This document shows, one piece after another, positions 36,354 through 45,841 of a stretch of 64,000 bases of DNA. Both the position numbers and the translations under genes were made by a program. Below the pieces are notes generated by a model. That model saw only the letters and a program-made list of their open reading frames with translations, did not search any database and was not told the origin of the DNA. The stretch spans positions 1-64,000 of the forward strand of contig CAOKQK010000006.1 in the NCBI GenBank assembly GCA_948470905.1, read 5' to 3'. Numbering within the stretch: the stretch's first letter is position 1; each line of letters starts with the position of its first letter. The stretch is from an uncultured Lachnospiraceae bacterium. GTDB taxonomy: Bacteria > Bacillota > Clostridia > Lachnospirales > Lachnospiraceae.

Positions 36354-37121
36354 ATGACGGAGCAGGGAAAGAAAATAATAGTGGAAGATGCCGAAGAAAG
36401 AGACGCCGGGGCAAGGGACGCTGAAACAAAGGAAAAAGCGGCAGCCGGGAGAGCGGAGAAAGGCTCTCAAGATGAAGAACAGGCTATTCTGGAAGGAGAG
36501 GAGGATTCCCCATCGGAGACGGACACAGATGCCTGCCAGGATGTGGAGCAGGAACCTTCCGATGAGGAAGAATTCGGGGAGGAAGATCCGGCAGACGGGG
36601 AAGAAGGTTCCGCCGAGGGAGAACCCATGACCAGGGCGGAGAAGCGGGCTGCGAAGAAGCAGGCAAAGCATGACAGGAAGGCGGAAGCCTACAAGGAGCA
36701 GATCGAGCAGCTGGAGGATAAGGTAAAGAGGCAGCTGGCGGAATTTGAGAATTTCCGCAACCGGTCCGAAAAGGAAAAGCATGCCATGTTTGAAACCGGA
36801 GCCAAGAGCGTCATTGAAAAGATGCTCCCTGTGGTAGACAATTTTGAGAGAGGGCTGGCTACGGTACCGGAGGAGAAAAAGGAAGATCCTTTTGTAGACG
36901 GAATGAACCGTATTTATAAGCAGCTACTGACAGAGCTGGAGAACATCGGCGTAAAGCCCATTGAAGCGGTGGGACAGGAATTTGACCCCAACCTCCACAA
37001 TGCGGTGATGCAGGTGGCAAGTGAGGAGTATGAGTCCGGCGTGGTGGCGCAGGAGCTCCAGAAGGGATATCTGTACCATGACCTGGTGGTGCGGCATTCC
37101 ATGGTGGCGGTGGTAGAATAG
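36354..37121 (+). CDS. grpE: Nucleotide exchange factor GrpE
   Basis: 255 residues, longer than usual because of a roughly 100-residue acidic N-terminal extension (Glu/Asp-rich, EEFGEEDPADGEEGSAEGE). The coiled coil (about 110-150) leads into ENFRNRSEKEK and MLPVVDNFERGL, then the beta domain ending LYHDLVVRHSMVAVV. It drives ADP release from DnaK. Second gene of the CIRCE operon, 156 bases after hrcA. Confidence 0.97.
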   Translation: MTEQGKKIIVEDAEERDAGARDAETKEKAAAGRAEKGSQDEEQAILEGEEDSPSETDTDACQDVEQEPSDEEEFGEEDPADGEEGSAEGEPMTRAEKRAAKKQAKHDRKAEAYKEQIEQLEDKVKRQLAEFENFRNRSEKEKHAMFETGAKSVIEKMLPVVDNFERGLATVPEEKKEDPFVDGMNRIYKQLLTELENIGVKPIEAVGQEFDPNLHNAVMQVASEEYESGVVAQELQKGYLYHDLVVRHSMVAVVE

Positions 37122-37185
37122 GGCTTTTACGAGTTATTACGCATAATCAGCAAATTCATATAAATATTAAAGAGGAGATAAAAAA

Positions 37186-39081
37186 ATGAGTAAAATTATT
37201 GGCATTGATTTGGGAACGACAAATAGCTGTGTGGCAGTCATGGAGGGCGGAAAGCCCACTGTCATTGCAAATGCAGAGGGCGCGCGGACTACGCCTTCCG
37301 TTGTGGCATTTACAAAGACCGGAGAGAGGCTGGTAGGTGAGCCTGCAAAGCGTCAGGCAGTCACCAACTCCGAGAAGACCATCGCCTCCATCAAGAGAGA
37401 CATGGGAACCAGCAATGGGCGCACCATAGACGACAAGAAGTACTCGCCCCAGCAGATTTCCGCAATGATCCTCCAGAAGCTGAAGGCTGATGCAGAGAGC
37501 TATCTGGGCGAGAAGGTGACGGAGGCTGTCATCACGGTGCCCGCATATTTTAATGACGCCCAGCGCCAGGCAACCAAGGATGCAGGCAAGATTGCAGGGC
37601 TTGATGTAAAGCGTATCATCAACGAGCCCACGGCGGCAGCCCTGGCTTATGGCCTTGACAGCGACAGCGACAAGGAGCAGAAGATCATGGTATATGATCT
37701 CGGCGGCGGTACCTTCGATGTCTCCATTATTGAGATTGCGGATGGCGTCATTGCGGTTATGTCCACCAACGGCGACACCCACCTTGGCGGCGATGACTTC
37801 GACGACAAGATCATCCAGTGGATGCTGGCTGAGTTCAAGAAGGCGGAGGGCGTTGACCTCTCCGGCGACAAGATGGCGATGCAGAGATTGAAGGAGGCGG
37901 CGGAGAAGGCCAAGAAAGAGCTTTCCAGCGCTATGACTACCAACATTAACCTGCCTTTCATCACAGCCACGGCAGAGGGCCCCAAGCACTTCGACATGAA
38001 CCTGACACGCGCACAGTTCGATGAGCTGACCCATGACCTGGTCGATAAGACGGCAATTCCCGTACAGCAGGCCATGAAGGATGCAGGGCTGAACAATGCG
38101 GATCTGACCCAGGTACTCCTGGTAGGCGGTTCCACCCGTATTCCTGCCGTGCAGGAGAAGGTGAGACAGCTGACCGGCAAGGAGCCCAGCAAGTCCCTGA
38201 ACCCTGATGAGTGTGTGGCGCTGGGAGCATCCGTCCAGGGCGGCAAGCTTGCGGGCGATGCGGGCGCAGGCGATATCCTGCTTCTGGATGTGACTCCCCT
38301 GTCCCTGTCCATTGACACACAGGGAGGCCTTGCTTCCACATTGATCGAGAGGAATACCCGTATCCCTATTACCAAGAGCCAGATTTACTCTACCGCGGCA
38401 GACAACCAGACGGCTGTGGACATCGTGGTGGTGCAGGGTGAGAGAAAGTTCACCAGGGATAACAAACTGCTTGGACAGTTCCGTCTGGACGGGATTCCCG
38501 CGGCGAGAAGGGGCGTTCCCCAGATTGAAGTTACTTTTGACATTGATGCCAACGGCATTGTGAACGTGTCCGCCAAGGACCTGGGCACCGGCAAGGAGCA
38601 GCATATCACCATTACCGCAGGCTCCAACATGTCCGACGACGAGATCGAGAAGGCGGTCAAGGAAGCACAGGAGTTTGAGGCGCAGGATAAGAAGCGGAAG
38701 GAAGCTGTAGAGGCGAGGAACGAGGCGGATTCCTTCGTATTCCAGACCGAGAAGGCTCTGACAGATGTGGGCGACAAGATCAGCGAGAGCGACAAGTCAG
38801 CCGTGCAGGCAGACCTTGAGGCAGTGAAGGCGATCCTGGAGAGGACCAAGGATACGGAGATGAGCGACAGTGATGTCAGTGAGCTGAAGGCAGCGAAGGA
38901 GAAGCTGACGAACAGCGCGCAGAGCCTGTTTACCAAGATGTATGAGAACATGCAGGCACAGAATGGCCAGGCAGGTCCCGACATGAGCGGCTTTAACGGT
39001 CAGGCAGGTCCTGATATGGGCGGAGCGGCTTCCGCAGGTTCCGATGACGACGTGATCGACGGAGACTTCCGTGAAGTGTAA
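37186..39081 (+). CDS. dnaK: Chaperone protein DnaK (Hsp70)
   Basis: 631 residues. [18 protein letters not shown] opens the ATPase domain; [30 protein letters not shown] and [14 protein letters not shown] follow; the substrate domain has [16 protein letters not shown], and the C terminus ends [12 protein letters not shown]. It is the central ATP-driven Hsp70 working with GrpE and DnaJ from the same cluster. AGAGGAGAT seven bases before ATG 37186. Confidence 0.99.
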   Translation: MSKIIGIDLGTTNSCVAVMEGGKPTVIANAEGARTTPSVVAFTKTGERLVGEPAKRQAVTNSEKTIASIKRDMGTSNGRTIDDKKYSPQQISAMILQKLKADAESYLGEKVTEAVITVPAYFNDAQRQATKDAGKIAGLDVKRIINEPTAAALAYGLDSDSDKEQKIMVYDLGGGTFDVSIIEIADGVIAVMSTNGDTHLGGDDFDDKIIQWMLAEFKKAEGVDLSGDKMAMQRLKEAAEKAKKELSSAMTTNINLPFITATAEGPKHFDMNLTRAQFDELTHDLVDKTAIPVQQAMKDAGLNNADLTQVLLVGGSTRIPAVQEKVRQLTGKEPSKSLNPDECVALGASVQGGKLAGDAGAGDILLLDVTPLSLSIDTQGGLASTLIERNTRIPITKSQIYSTAADNQTAVDIVVVQGERKFTRDNKLLGQFRLDGIPAARRGVPQIEVTFDIDANGIVNVSAKDLGTGKEQHITITAGSNMSDDEIEKAVKEAQEFEAQDKKRKEAVEARNEADSFVFQTEKALTDVGDKISESDKSAVQADLEAVKAILERTKDTEMSDSDVSELKAAKEKLTNSAQSLFTKMYENMQAQNGQAGPDMSGFNGQAGPDMGGAASAGSDDDVIDGDFREV

Positions 39082-39397
39082 GGGCTTGTGCTTTTATAGG
39101 AAACGACTTTTGTCGTATCCTATAATATGAGCAGAGTAAAATGATAAAAGTGAACGCAGTACACAGGGTTTAAATTTTTAACACCCTGTGTTACTGTGTG
39201 AGAGAAAATAGATTCACCTTAAAATTGGTGCTGACGCAGGGGAAATTTCATTTCGCAGAATTCAGATCATGTTTAAAATTGGAGGTTTATTTCCAAACTT
39301 GTTACCATGCCGCACTTCGGCACAAATGATCATGAAAGCTTGCTTTCATACTTGACTTCTGGGGGATTTCCGGATTGCAGCAGGAATGGAGATTACT
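39082..39397. other. dnaK-dnaJ intergenic region with two hairpins
   Basis: About 316 bases without a gene. It contains hairpin ATAGGAAACGAC/GTCGTATCCTAT (39096-39123, TTTT loop) and a second inverted repeat ACACAGGGT/ACCCTGTGT (39161-39169 and 39183-39191), neither with a proper T-tract. They may set the dnaK mRNA 3' end and lower dnaJ expression. No second CIRCE is visible before dnaJ. Confidence 0.6.
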
Positions 39398-40585
39398 ATG
39401 GCGGAACAGAAACGGGACTATTACGAGGTCTTGGGCGTTGACAAGAATGCAGATGAAGACGCGATTAAGAAAGCATACCGAACTTTGGCAAAAAAATACC
39501 ATCCGGATATGAATCCGGGTGATGCCGACGCTGAAAAGAAATTTAAGGAAGCTTCCGAAGCATATGCTGTCTTGAGCGATCCGGATAAAAGGCGCCAGTA
39601 TGATCAGTTTGGTCATGCCGCTTTTGAGGGCGGAGCAGGCGGTGCCGGAGGCTTTGATTTCAGCGGCTTTGATTTTGGAGATATTTTCGGCGACCTGTTC
39701 GGCGATTTGTTTGGCGGCGGGCGCAGCAGAGGTTCCAGCAACGGTCCCATGAAGGGTGCAAACCTGCGCACCAGTGTCCGCATTACCTTTGAGGAGGCTG
39801 TGTTTGGCTGTAAAAAGGAGATTGAACTGACTGTTAAGGAGACTTGTGCAACCTGTAACGGTTCCGGCGCAAAGCCCGGCACCAAGCCGGAGACCTGCTC
39901 CAAGTGCGGCGGCAAGGGCCAGGTGGTCTTTACACGTCACAGCGGATTTGGCATGATCCGCAGCGTGGAGGCGTGCCCGGACTGCCAGGGGACCGGCAAG
40001 GTGATCAAGGAGAAGTGCCTGGACTGCCATGGCACGGGATACATCCCCATGAAAAAGCGTTACTCTGTGGATATTCCGGCGGGCATCGACAACGGCCAGT
40101 CCACCCGTATGCCCGGACTGGGTGAGCCCGGCGTAAACGGCGGCCCCAGAGGGGATGTACTTATTGAGGTGATCGTAGGACGCCATCCCATCTTCCAGAG
40201 GCAGGACTTCGATATTTACTCCACAGTGCCCATATCCTATGCGGTGGCGGCGCTGGGCGGAGAGATTTATATTGATACCGTGGACGGCAAGGTCATCTAT
40301 GATGTGAAACCCGGCACCCAGACTGATACCAAGGTCCGCCTGCGGGGCAAGGGCGTGCCCTCCTGGCGTAATAAGGATGTCAGGGGCGACCACTATGTCA
40401 CCCTGGTGGTCCAGGTGCCAGACAGGCTGAAGCCGGAGGCTAAGGAGCTTCTGCGCCAGTTTGACGAGCTGACCGGAGGCTCCCTGAATGCGGTGAAGGC
40501 GGCGTCAGAGCAGGGAGGGGACGGCAAAGACCCTAAAGACACCAAAGAGGGCGGCGGAAAGAAAAAGAAGTTCTTTGGAAAATAA
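39398..40585 (+). CDS. dnaJ: Chaperone protein DnaJ (Hsp40)
   Basis: About 395 residues. J domain (4-70) with the [13 protein letters not shown] motif, a Gly/Phe-rich linker ([19 protein letters not shown]), four zinc repeats [24 protein letters not shown] and CLDCHGTG, and a C-terminal substrate-binding domain. The C terminus is a Lys/Gly-rich tail ([11 protein letters not shown]). It stimulates DnaK ATPase. ATG 39398 is six bases after GGAG; the in-frame ATG 39386 lacks spacing. Confidence 0.98.
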   Translation: MAEQKRDYYEVLGVDKNADEDAIKKAYRTLAKKYHPDMNPGDADAEKKFKEASEAYAVLSDPDKRRQYDQFGHAAFEGGAGGAGGFDFSGFDFGDIFGDLFGDLFGGGRSRGSSNGPMKGANLRTSVRITFEEAVFGCKKEIELTVKETCATCNGSGAKPGTKPETCSKCGGKGQVVFTRHSGFGMIRSVEACPDCQGTGKVIKEKCLDCHGTGYIPMKKRYSVDIPAGIDNGQSTRMPGLGEPGVNGGPRGDVLIEVIVGRHPIFQRQDFDIYSTVPISYAVAALGGEIYIDTVDGKVIYDVKPGTQTDTKVRLRGKGVPSWRNKDVRGDHYVTLVVQVPDRLKPEAKELLRQFDELTGGSLNAVKAASEQGGDGKDPKDTKEGGGKKKKFFGK

Positions 40586-40617
40586 GGACAGGAGAGTCCT
40601 GTCCTCATGAGCTTTCA

Positions 40618-41703
40618 CTATGACCTTTTCATCTGTGCATGCCTGGAGGGGTCTTCATACCGATCCATGAAGTCCGCTCCCAGCATGATCATCTCATCGG
40701 CGAATTGGATTGCCTTGACCTCCGTAAAGACGGAGACTACTTTCCTGACATGAAAATCAGGGAAAAAGTTCAGGATCTCCATGGGCATCTTGGCATCAAA
40801 CTGGCAGTATTCCGCAAACAGCTTCCTATAATCCAATTCGTCCCTGGGATGGGGCTTCAGGTAGATTTGCCCCTCCCGGTGATATTGTTCGATCAGGTCC
40901 CGGAAGATCCTTTCCCTGGTCTGCAGGTCGCAGAGAGGCTCTGTCAGGATGAGGATTTTCTGCGCGCCTGTGCCCTCCCGGATCTGGCGTTCTATGGTGT
41001 CAATGTCTCTTACAAATGCTCTTAAGATAACTTTTTTGTCTTTTTCTGTCAGGTTCTCTGTCAGGACCTGTCTGCTGACTTCCACATATTTTTTACAGGG
41101 GTACTCGATGGCACTGATATCGTTGACTTCCATGTCAATGCAGTATCTGCCGTAGCCGTTCTGTACAAAGATCAGGTTCAGACAGGACGACATAAATGCT
41201 TTCAGCCGGAAAAAACCTCTGTTGTCATATCTGGCGTCATCGCTGTATTTCAGTGTATTTAACCCGTCTTCCACCGCATGGTAGGGAATGTGCTTCCAGT
41301 TCAGATAATAACCGATGGGATCAATATCACAGAACACATAAATGTCTTTGTACTGTGTGAAATCTGTGGGGATATCGCGCTCGCACAGCCGGCCGAATTT
41401 TTTGGTCATGATGATCCGGCGCAGCATGTTGCCTAAGATTCCGCCGCCTTCTGCGGTATATCTGTCCAGCTCCGGATAGGCGCTCTGGCGCTTTTCGTCA
41501 TATTCCAGCACTTCACAGAATAGCCCGCTCTTTTCCGCCCGTTCTTTAAAAGTCTCGAAATCCGAGGACATCCTGCTCAGCACAAGCGTTGCCCTGCCCT
41601 GCTCCTGTCTGGGCCTGTTCAATTCCTTGAGAAATGTAACATATGCGTGATAATGGGTATGGCACACATAAATCCTGTCTTTTGTCTTTGGCTGTTTACT
41701 CAT
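40618..41703 (-). CDS. GT52-like glycosyltransferase (sialyl/polysialyltransferase-related)
   Basis: 361 residues. The pattern fits the GT52/polysialyltransferase-like fold: an N-terminal Rossmann half with IYVCHTHYHAYVTFL, a middle YVFCDIDPIGYYLNWK, and a C-terminal nucleotide-sugar half with LKPHPRDELDY and MPMEILNFFP. Donor and acceptor cannot be told. It overlaps the upstream DUF4910 gene by eight bases, so translation is coupled. Together with the GT2 gene it suggests surface-glycan synthesis in the cytoplasm. Confidence 0.72.
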   Translation of the reverse strand: MSKQPKTKDRIYVCHTHYHAYVTFLKELNRPRQEQGRATLVLSRMSSDFETFKERAEKSGLFCEVLEYDEKRQSAYPELDRYTAEGGGILGNMLRRIIMTKKFGRLCERDIPTDFTQYKDIYVFCDIDPIGYYLNWKHIPYHAVEDGLNTLKYSDDARYDNRGFFRLKAFMSSCLNLIFVQNGYGRYCIDMEVNDISAIEYPCKKYVEVSRQVLTENLTEKDKKVILRAFVRDIDTIERQIREGTGAQKILILTEPLCDLQTRERIFRDLIEQYHREGQIYLKPHPRDELDYRKLFAEYCQFDAKMPMEILNFFPDFHVRKVVSVFTEVKAIQFADEMIMLGADFMDRYEDPSRHAQMKRS

Positions 41704-42979
41704 TTACGACCTCCAGCAGGTCTGCTTCTGTCAATTTGATGATCACCGGTATCAGGAGGCTCACAGGCACATGGATGATGTTGCTGATATCGATCAGATC
41801 CCTTTTGCCGTCGGCATAGGCAATCAGGTCCACCATGCTCTTTACCGCATCATAGGAACCCTTCTGGCTTACGCTGGGATACATCCCGCGTTTCCCCAGC
41901 TGCGGCTCGCACAGGCATTTGATCCGGTAAAAGGCATTGTATTCTATGGCGTGGAAGATCGCCATATATACTTCGTAACTCCCCTGCAGCCCCTCCGGCG
42001 AAATCAGGGACAGGTCATCCAGGGAAGTGTGGTATTCCGGATATTCGCCGTACTTGCTCCTGCATACCACACAGACCGGCAGATCCACGCCGGGGGCATT
42101 ATACTGGCGCTCATCGGAGCCCCTGTTTAAATAGGAGTAGCGTTTATAATCCGGATAGTGGAAGGACAGCACATTCTGAGCCGCTCTGTCCGCCAGTGTA
42201 TTGCCGTCTCTGCTGGGAACATAGGAATAGGTCCTGTCATCACCCACGCAGGAAAGCACGAATCCGGCGGCAGTATGCTCCTTCATGTGGTCAAGGTGCC
42301 GGGACAGATAAGTGATGGAGCCTATGGTCTCCGGGATCCAAAGGAAGCGATAGGTGTATTTCCTGTCTGTCTGTGCGGCAATTTCCCTGGCGAGCGCTGT
42401 TGCCAGCACAGGTCCCGACAGCTCGTTGTTTGCCATGGAGGGATGGCACACATAGGTGGAGATCAGGATTTCCTTTTCTGTTTTGCCGGGTATGACCAGC
42501 TCTCCGTAGGTCAGGCTTCCGTCAAAGAGCTCGCTGTCTATTACCATATGATACTGTCCCGGGGGCAGGCTGTCCCGCTGGGCCTCAGACATGCAGAATC
42601 CGTATCTGGGCACATAATAGGAGGTCACATAGGGAACCGCCTCCGGCTGTCCCTTCTGCACATAAATATGCTGCTTTAATTCCTCCAGGTCCACCCAGCG
42701 GTCCACCGGCAGGGAATATCCCATGACATGGAGATTGAGGTTCCTGTAATCTATGATGCGGCTGCCTTTTTCATCCTCGATATATGCCTGACGGATCGCC
42801 CATTCCTTGGGAACTGTCCAGTCAAAAACCTCAGTGTCCGAAGGAACCTCATGTATGGTCATCTCCGGCAGCTCGCGCCCAAGGATTGCCAGCGTCTGCC
42901 GTACGCCGTCCCCGGTCAGGCTTCTGCCAATGGGAAACAGTTCTTTTGCCAATTGATACATTTCTTCGCCAATGCTCAT
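41696..42979 (-). CDS. DUF4910 aminopeptidase-like protein
   Basis: 427 residues. ELFPIGRSLTGDGVRQTL at the N terminus is the hallmark of DUF4910/DUF2172 proteins. The core is an M28-like zinc fold: STYVCHPSMANNELSG (His and Asp/Asn ligands), IPETIGS (Glu) and YHTSLDDLS (His). A C-terminal winged-helix-like segment (DLIDISNIIHVPVSLLIPVI) follows. Family members often sit in polysaccharide clusters, but their substrate is not known. It is the middle gene of a minus-strand operon between two glycosyltransferases. Confidence 0.82.
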   Translation of the reverse strand: MSIGEEMYQLAKELFPIGRSLTGDGVRQTLAILGRELPEMTIHEVPSDTEVFDWTVPKEWAIRQAYIEDEKGSRIIDYRNLNLHVMGYSLPVDRWVDLEELKQHIYVQKGQPEAVPYVTSYYVPRYGFCMSEAQRDSLPPGQYHMVIDSELFDGSLTYGELVIPGKTEKEILISTYVCHPSMANNELSGPVLATALAREIAAQTDRKYTYRFLWIPETIGSITYLSRHLDHMKEHTAAGFVLSCVGDDRTYSYVPSRDGNTLADRAAQNVLSFHYPDYKRYSYLNRGSDERQYNAPGVDLPVCVVCRSKYGEYPEYHTSLDDLSLISPEGLQGSYEVYMAIFHAIEYNAFYRIKCLCEPQLGKRGMYPSVSQKGSYDAVKSMVDLIAYADGKRDLIDISNIIHVPVSLLIPVIIKLTEADLLEVVNE

Positions 42980-43036
42980 TGATACACCTCTTTATTCCGG
43001 TTCCCGCAAGCGGGAACTTATTCTGCCTGCGGGAAC
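42980..43036. repeat. Short hairpin and tandem GCCTGCGGGAAC repeats
   Basis: GTTCCCGC/GCGGGAAC hairpin (about 43000-43017), then two imperfect copies of CTTTGCCTGCGG-type sequence. It lies between the GT2 and DUF4910 genes and may be an RNA hairpin within the operon. Confidence 0.5.
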
Positions 43037-44104
43037 CTACTTTGCCTGCGGCGTTTTTTTTGACTTTCGGTCCCGCCCATACCGCAGCCTGCGGTATCCG
43101 TGTAGAAGCCTGTAATATAACAGGAACAAAACGGGACTTTTCATATGCAGGGCGATCAGCTTCCTGCTTTCTCCGTCCGTGTACTGTCTGTAGTAGGGGT
43201 TGTCCTCATAATCGGGCGCCTGTGTCAGGAGAAAGCGCCTCAATCTGTACACAAAAGCCAGGGAGGGAAAGGCTGTGGCCTGAAGGTAGGAAAACAAAGT
43301 GGTCTTGTAGCCCAGTTCTATTATTTTATAGAGGATCTCCTCCGGATATTTTTCGAGAAAACCTCTCTCCATACATTCTTTTTTATAAATCTCCATTGCC
43401 TTCATGCGGTCTTCGCATCGGGGGATGCTTACCGTGTGGACTGTGGAGCAGGGATCCTGATAATAAAAATACAGTGGCTCCGGAACCCGCTCAAAACGGG
43501 AGGCGTATAAAAGCGGCAGCACGCTGATGGCATTGTCCTCGTAAAACATGGATTCCGGAAAACGGAGGTTCCATTTTTCAAATAATTCCCGCCGGTAAAT
43601 TTTGACCACCATGCTGCCCGGCTTCAGGAGCAGCTTCCGATACTGGGCATCGCCCAGGGACCCGGTCTGTTCGTCTGTATTATTTTCCACCACAGTCCCT
43701 GTCTTGCCGCCAATCTCGTCCGTGAGGAGATAGTCGCAGCCCACCACATCGGCGCCGGTTTCCTCCGCCTTTTTCAGAAGCCTGGAGAACATGTCTGCCG
43801 CGACCCAGTCGTCGCTGTCGATAAAGCCGATCCACTCCCCGCGCGCCCGCTGCAGCCCCAGGTTCTTCGCTCCACCCTGGCGGCGGTTGACAGGGGAAGC
43901 TATGGTGACAAGACGCTCCCCGTACTTTTCGCTGCAGCTTTCCAAAAAGGCGAGGGAATCATCTGTGGAACTGTCATCCACGGCGATGATCTCCATGTCC
44001 TGGACATCCTGGCCAAGCAGGGAGTCCAGGCAGTTTTTCAGTTTGCCTCCGGCCATCATGTTGTAAACCGGTACGATAACGCTTAATTTTATATTCAAAT
44101 TCAT
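43037..44104 (-). CDS. Glycosyltransferase family 2
   Basis: 355 residues. GT-A fold: LSVIVPVYNMM at the N terminus, IIAVDDSSTDDSLAFLE, NRRQGGAKNLGLQRARGEWI and FIDSDDWV (DxD metal site). The C-terminal part is helical, with FYEDNAISVLPLLYASRFER in the acceptor region, and ends in a basic tail. It is probably the first gene of the leftward glycan operon. A family A repeat lies 29 bases upstream of its start. Confidence 0.92.
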   Translation of the reverse strand: MNLNIKLSVIVPVYNMMAGGKLKNCLDSLLGQDVQDMEIIAVDDSSTDDSLAFLESCSEKYGERLVTIASPVNRRQGGAKNLGLQRARGEWIGFIDSDDWVAADMFSRLLKKAEETGADVVGCDYLLTDEIGGKTGTVVENNTDEQTGSLGDAQYRKLLLKPGSMVVKIYRRELFEKWNLRFPESMFYEDNAISVLPLLYASRFERVPEPLYFYYQDPCSTVHTVSIPRCEDRMKAMEIYKKECMERGFLEKYPEEILYKIIELGYKTTLFSYLQATAFPSLAFVYRLRRFLLTQAPDYEDNPYYRQYTDGESRKLIALHMKSPVLFLLYYRLLHGYRRLRYGRDRKSKKTPQAK

Positions 44105-44132
44105 AGAGGAAGGTCCTCTCTGCCATAGTTTA

Positions 44133-44190
44133 TTCCCGCGGGCAATGAGCCAAGCGGCTGCTTGCAGACATCTGGCGACTGCCGCCAGGC
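44133..44190 (+). repeat. Dispersed hairpin repeat family A, copy 4
   Basis: TTCCCGCGGGCAATGAGCCA, then a diverged right part that still ends TGGCGACTGCCGCCAGGC. It sits upstream of the GT2 gene on the opposite strand, the only copy placed before rather than after a gene. Confidence 0.6.
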
Positions 44191-44486
44191 TGTTGACTTA
44201 CAGGTTTGCCGGACGTTTTTGCGGCAAGTGCCGCAACGCCATAATTATAGCTGATTTCCGGGGCAAAGTAAAGGCTTTTGTAATAGGTGCGGTTGTAGGC
44301 GCAGGTGCCTTACAAGTCCGCACGATTAGCGTTGCATTAAGCCCAAGCCTGTAAGGCATTGCCGACTGCCCCGAGGACCATATACCACAGCAGCCTTTGG
44401 ACGCAGGGCACAATGCAGCTGTTGAAGGAAAGAGAGATTTTGCAGGGGGCGAAATCTGGCTGGTATCGGTATGATAGCAAGCATAA
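44191..44486. other. Intergenic region, no supported gene
   Basis: Between the glycan operon and the Fic-like gene. It contains a TTGCGGCA/TGCCGCAA hairpin (44219-44236). Short open frames on both strands have no ribosome site or family resemblance. It may hold decayed sequence. Confidence 0.4.
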
Positions 44487-44586
44487 TTAGGGAAAATTCT
44501 GGAATTCTATATTGCAAAACTTTCCCTAAAACAAGATTGCACTATAGGGAAATTTTTGATAAGATATATTCAATAGAAGTTCCCTA
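44487..44586 (+). promoter_or_regulatory. Promoter with four TAGGGAA/TTCCCTA sites
   Basis: Four copies of one heptamer alternate in orientation: TTAGGGAAAA (44487), TTTCCCTAA (44521), TATAGGGAA (44543) and TTCCCTATG (44580), making two inverted pairs with 24-28 base spacing. A likely promoter is TTGCAC (44537-44542), 17 nt, TAAGAT (44560-44565), so one site is inside the spacer and one next to the ribosome site. This looks like an operator array for strong, perhaps looping, repression of the Fic-like gene. Confidence 0.55.
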
Positions 44587-44603
44587 TGTGAAGGAGTATA
44601 AAA

Positions 44604-45542
44604 ATGGCGGCAAATTTTTTAGAGATACAAGAGCTTTTGCAACAAAGGGCAGACTGTCAGGCGAGATTGAAGTTTATGCCTTATGATGGAACTCCTGAAA
44701 TTAAAGAGCAGAGAGGCAGTAAATACTTATATATTAGGAAACGTATTGCCGGAAAGTTGACATCCACATATGTAGATATTTATTCGGATGAGCTATATCA
44801 GTTGCTCTTGCGGAATGCCAGGGAAGCCAGAGAATTGAACAAGAATATTCGTCATATCAATAAAAGGCTGTCATCATTAGGATATGAGGATAAGGAACTT
44901 TCCAAAAGAGTTCTGGATAATATGGAATTTGCCAGAGCAAATATGAAAGTAAATATTTATGATCAGGCAGTTTTGGAGGGAGTGGCGACCTCTTTCCCGC
45001 AAACGGAAGATATAATAGAGAATGGAATTGTAAATGGGGTATCTGCAACAGATGTACAAAAAATTTTGAATTTAAAACATGCGTGGGAATTTATATTAGA
45101 TCAGGATGTGCTTCAAAGTGAGACAAATTATTACATGTTATGCCACGTTGCAAAAATTGTAAATGAGGGGTTCTTTTATGATGGAGGAAGAATCAGAGGA
45201 GTACCGGTTACAATCGGAGGTTCCTGCTATATTCCGCCGTTGCCTGTGGAATCAGTAGTAAGGGGGCAAATAGCTATGATAGCCAGGCAGGAGAAAGAAG
45301 CAATAGATGTTGCAATTGAATTATGCTTGTATTGCATGAAAACGCAAGTGTTTTTAGATGGAAATAAAAGAGCATCCGTGATTTTTGCAAACCACTATTT
45401 GATTGCACATGGAATGGGAGTTTTGGTGATACCTGAAAAAGAAGTGCCGGAGTTCAAGAAGCTTCTTGTAGCATTTTACGAGGGGCTGGATGCTAATGTA
45501 ATACATGAATTTATGAAAGAGCGATGCTGGAAGAATTTTTGA
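44604..45542 (+). CDS. Fic/DOC-family protein lacking the catalytic His
   Basis: 312 residues, AT-rich compared with neighbours. The N-terminal part (1-120) is helical with KYLYIRKRIAGKLTSTYVDI. TSFPQTEDIIENG (about 130-142) occupies the place of the inhibitory helix. The Fic core is TQVFLDGNKRASVIFANHYL: the loop FxDGNKR is intact, but the canonical HPF begins with Gln248 instead of His. Fic AMPylases need that His as base, so it is either inactive or performs another reaction. AAGGAG precedes ATG. Low GC and a private operator array suggest transfer. No antitoxin is adjacent. Confidence 0.85.
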   Translation: MAANFLEIQELLQQRADCQARLKFMPYDGTPEIKEQRGSKYLYIRKRIAGKLTSTYVDIYSDELYQLLLRNAREARELNKNIRHINKRLSSLGYEDKELSKRVLDNMEFARANMKVNIYDQAVLEGVATSFPQTEDIIENGIVNGVSATDVQKILNLKHAWEFILDQDVLQSETNYYMLCHVAKIVNEGFFYDGGRIRGVPVTIGGSCYIPPLPVESVVRGQIAMIARQEKEAIDVAIELCLYCMKTQVFLDGNKRASVIFANHYLIAHGMGVLVIPEKEVPEFKKLLVAFYEGLDANVIHEFMKERCWKNF

Positions 45543-45608
45543 TCCGGCAGTATTAATATGAAAAATGGAATTCATAGTTTGGTTATTTTGGGTTGAAAGG
45601 ACTTAAAG

Positions 45609-45773
45609 ATGAAAAAGATAGATGTAGAAGGATTGGTGAAGACATTGAAAGGGCAGGGGGTGGACCTGCCTCCTGTCAAGCGGCGGGAAACAGTTTTCAA
45701 GGAAGAAATTGCGTGCAATTTTTTAGATATGTGCTATAATGTTGACACGGAAGCTGATTCCCGCGGGCAATGA
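45609..45773 (+). CDS. Possible 54-residue protein ending inside a family A repeat
   Basis: AAAGGA precedes ATG 45609; the frame reads MKKIDVEGLVKTLKGQGVDL through NFLDMCYNVDTEAD and then SRGQ-stop, where CGCGGGCAATGA of repeat copy 5 supplies the last codons and the stop. Codon use is normal for the region. It could be a real small protein or the truncated N terminus of a gene interrupted by the repeat. No homology is recognised. Confidence 0.45.
   Translation: MKKIDVEGLVKTLKGQGVDLPPVKRRETVFKEEIACNFLDMCYNVDTEADSRGQ
45713..45740 (+). promoter_or_regulatory. Probable promoter of prmA operon
   Basis: GTGCAA (45713-45718), a 16-nt spacer, and TATAAT (45735-45740) with a TGC extension. It lies inside the small frame at 45609-45773, about 100 bases before prmA. 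Confidence 0.55.
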
Positions 45774-45784
45774 GCCATAAGTCC
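45758..45784 (+). repeat. Dispersed hairpin repeat family A, copy 5 (left end)
   Basis: TTCCCGCGGGCAATGAGCCA followed by TAAGTCC, identical to the left end of copies 1 and 7; the right end is absent. Confidence 0.65.
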
Positions 45785-45841
45785 GGGGAAGGGAAATAAT
45801 CAAAGGATGCGGAACTCGGGCAGCAGTAAAGGAGCAGTGTC

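Noticed and set aside
37156..38604. 482-codon minus-strand frame
   Set aside because: Antisense to dnaK, a well known artefact; some databases once annotated such frames as dehydrogenases.
44145..44354. 70-codon frame with a hydrophobic stretch upstream of the Fic-like gene
   Set aside because: It begins inside a family A repeat, has no ribosome site, and overlaps an equally open minus-strand frame.
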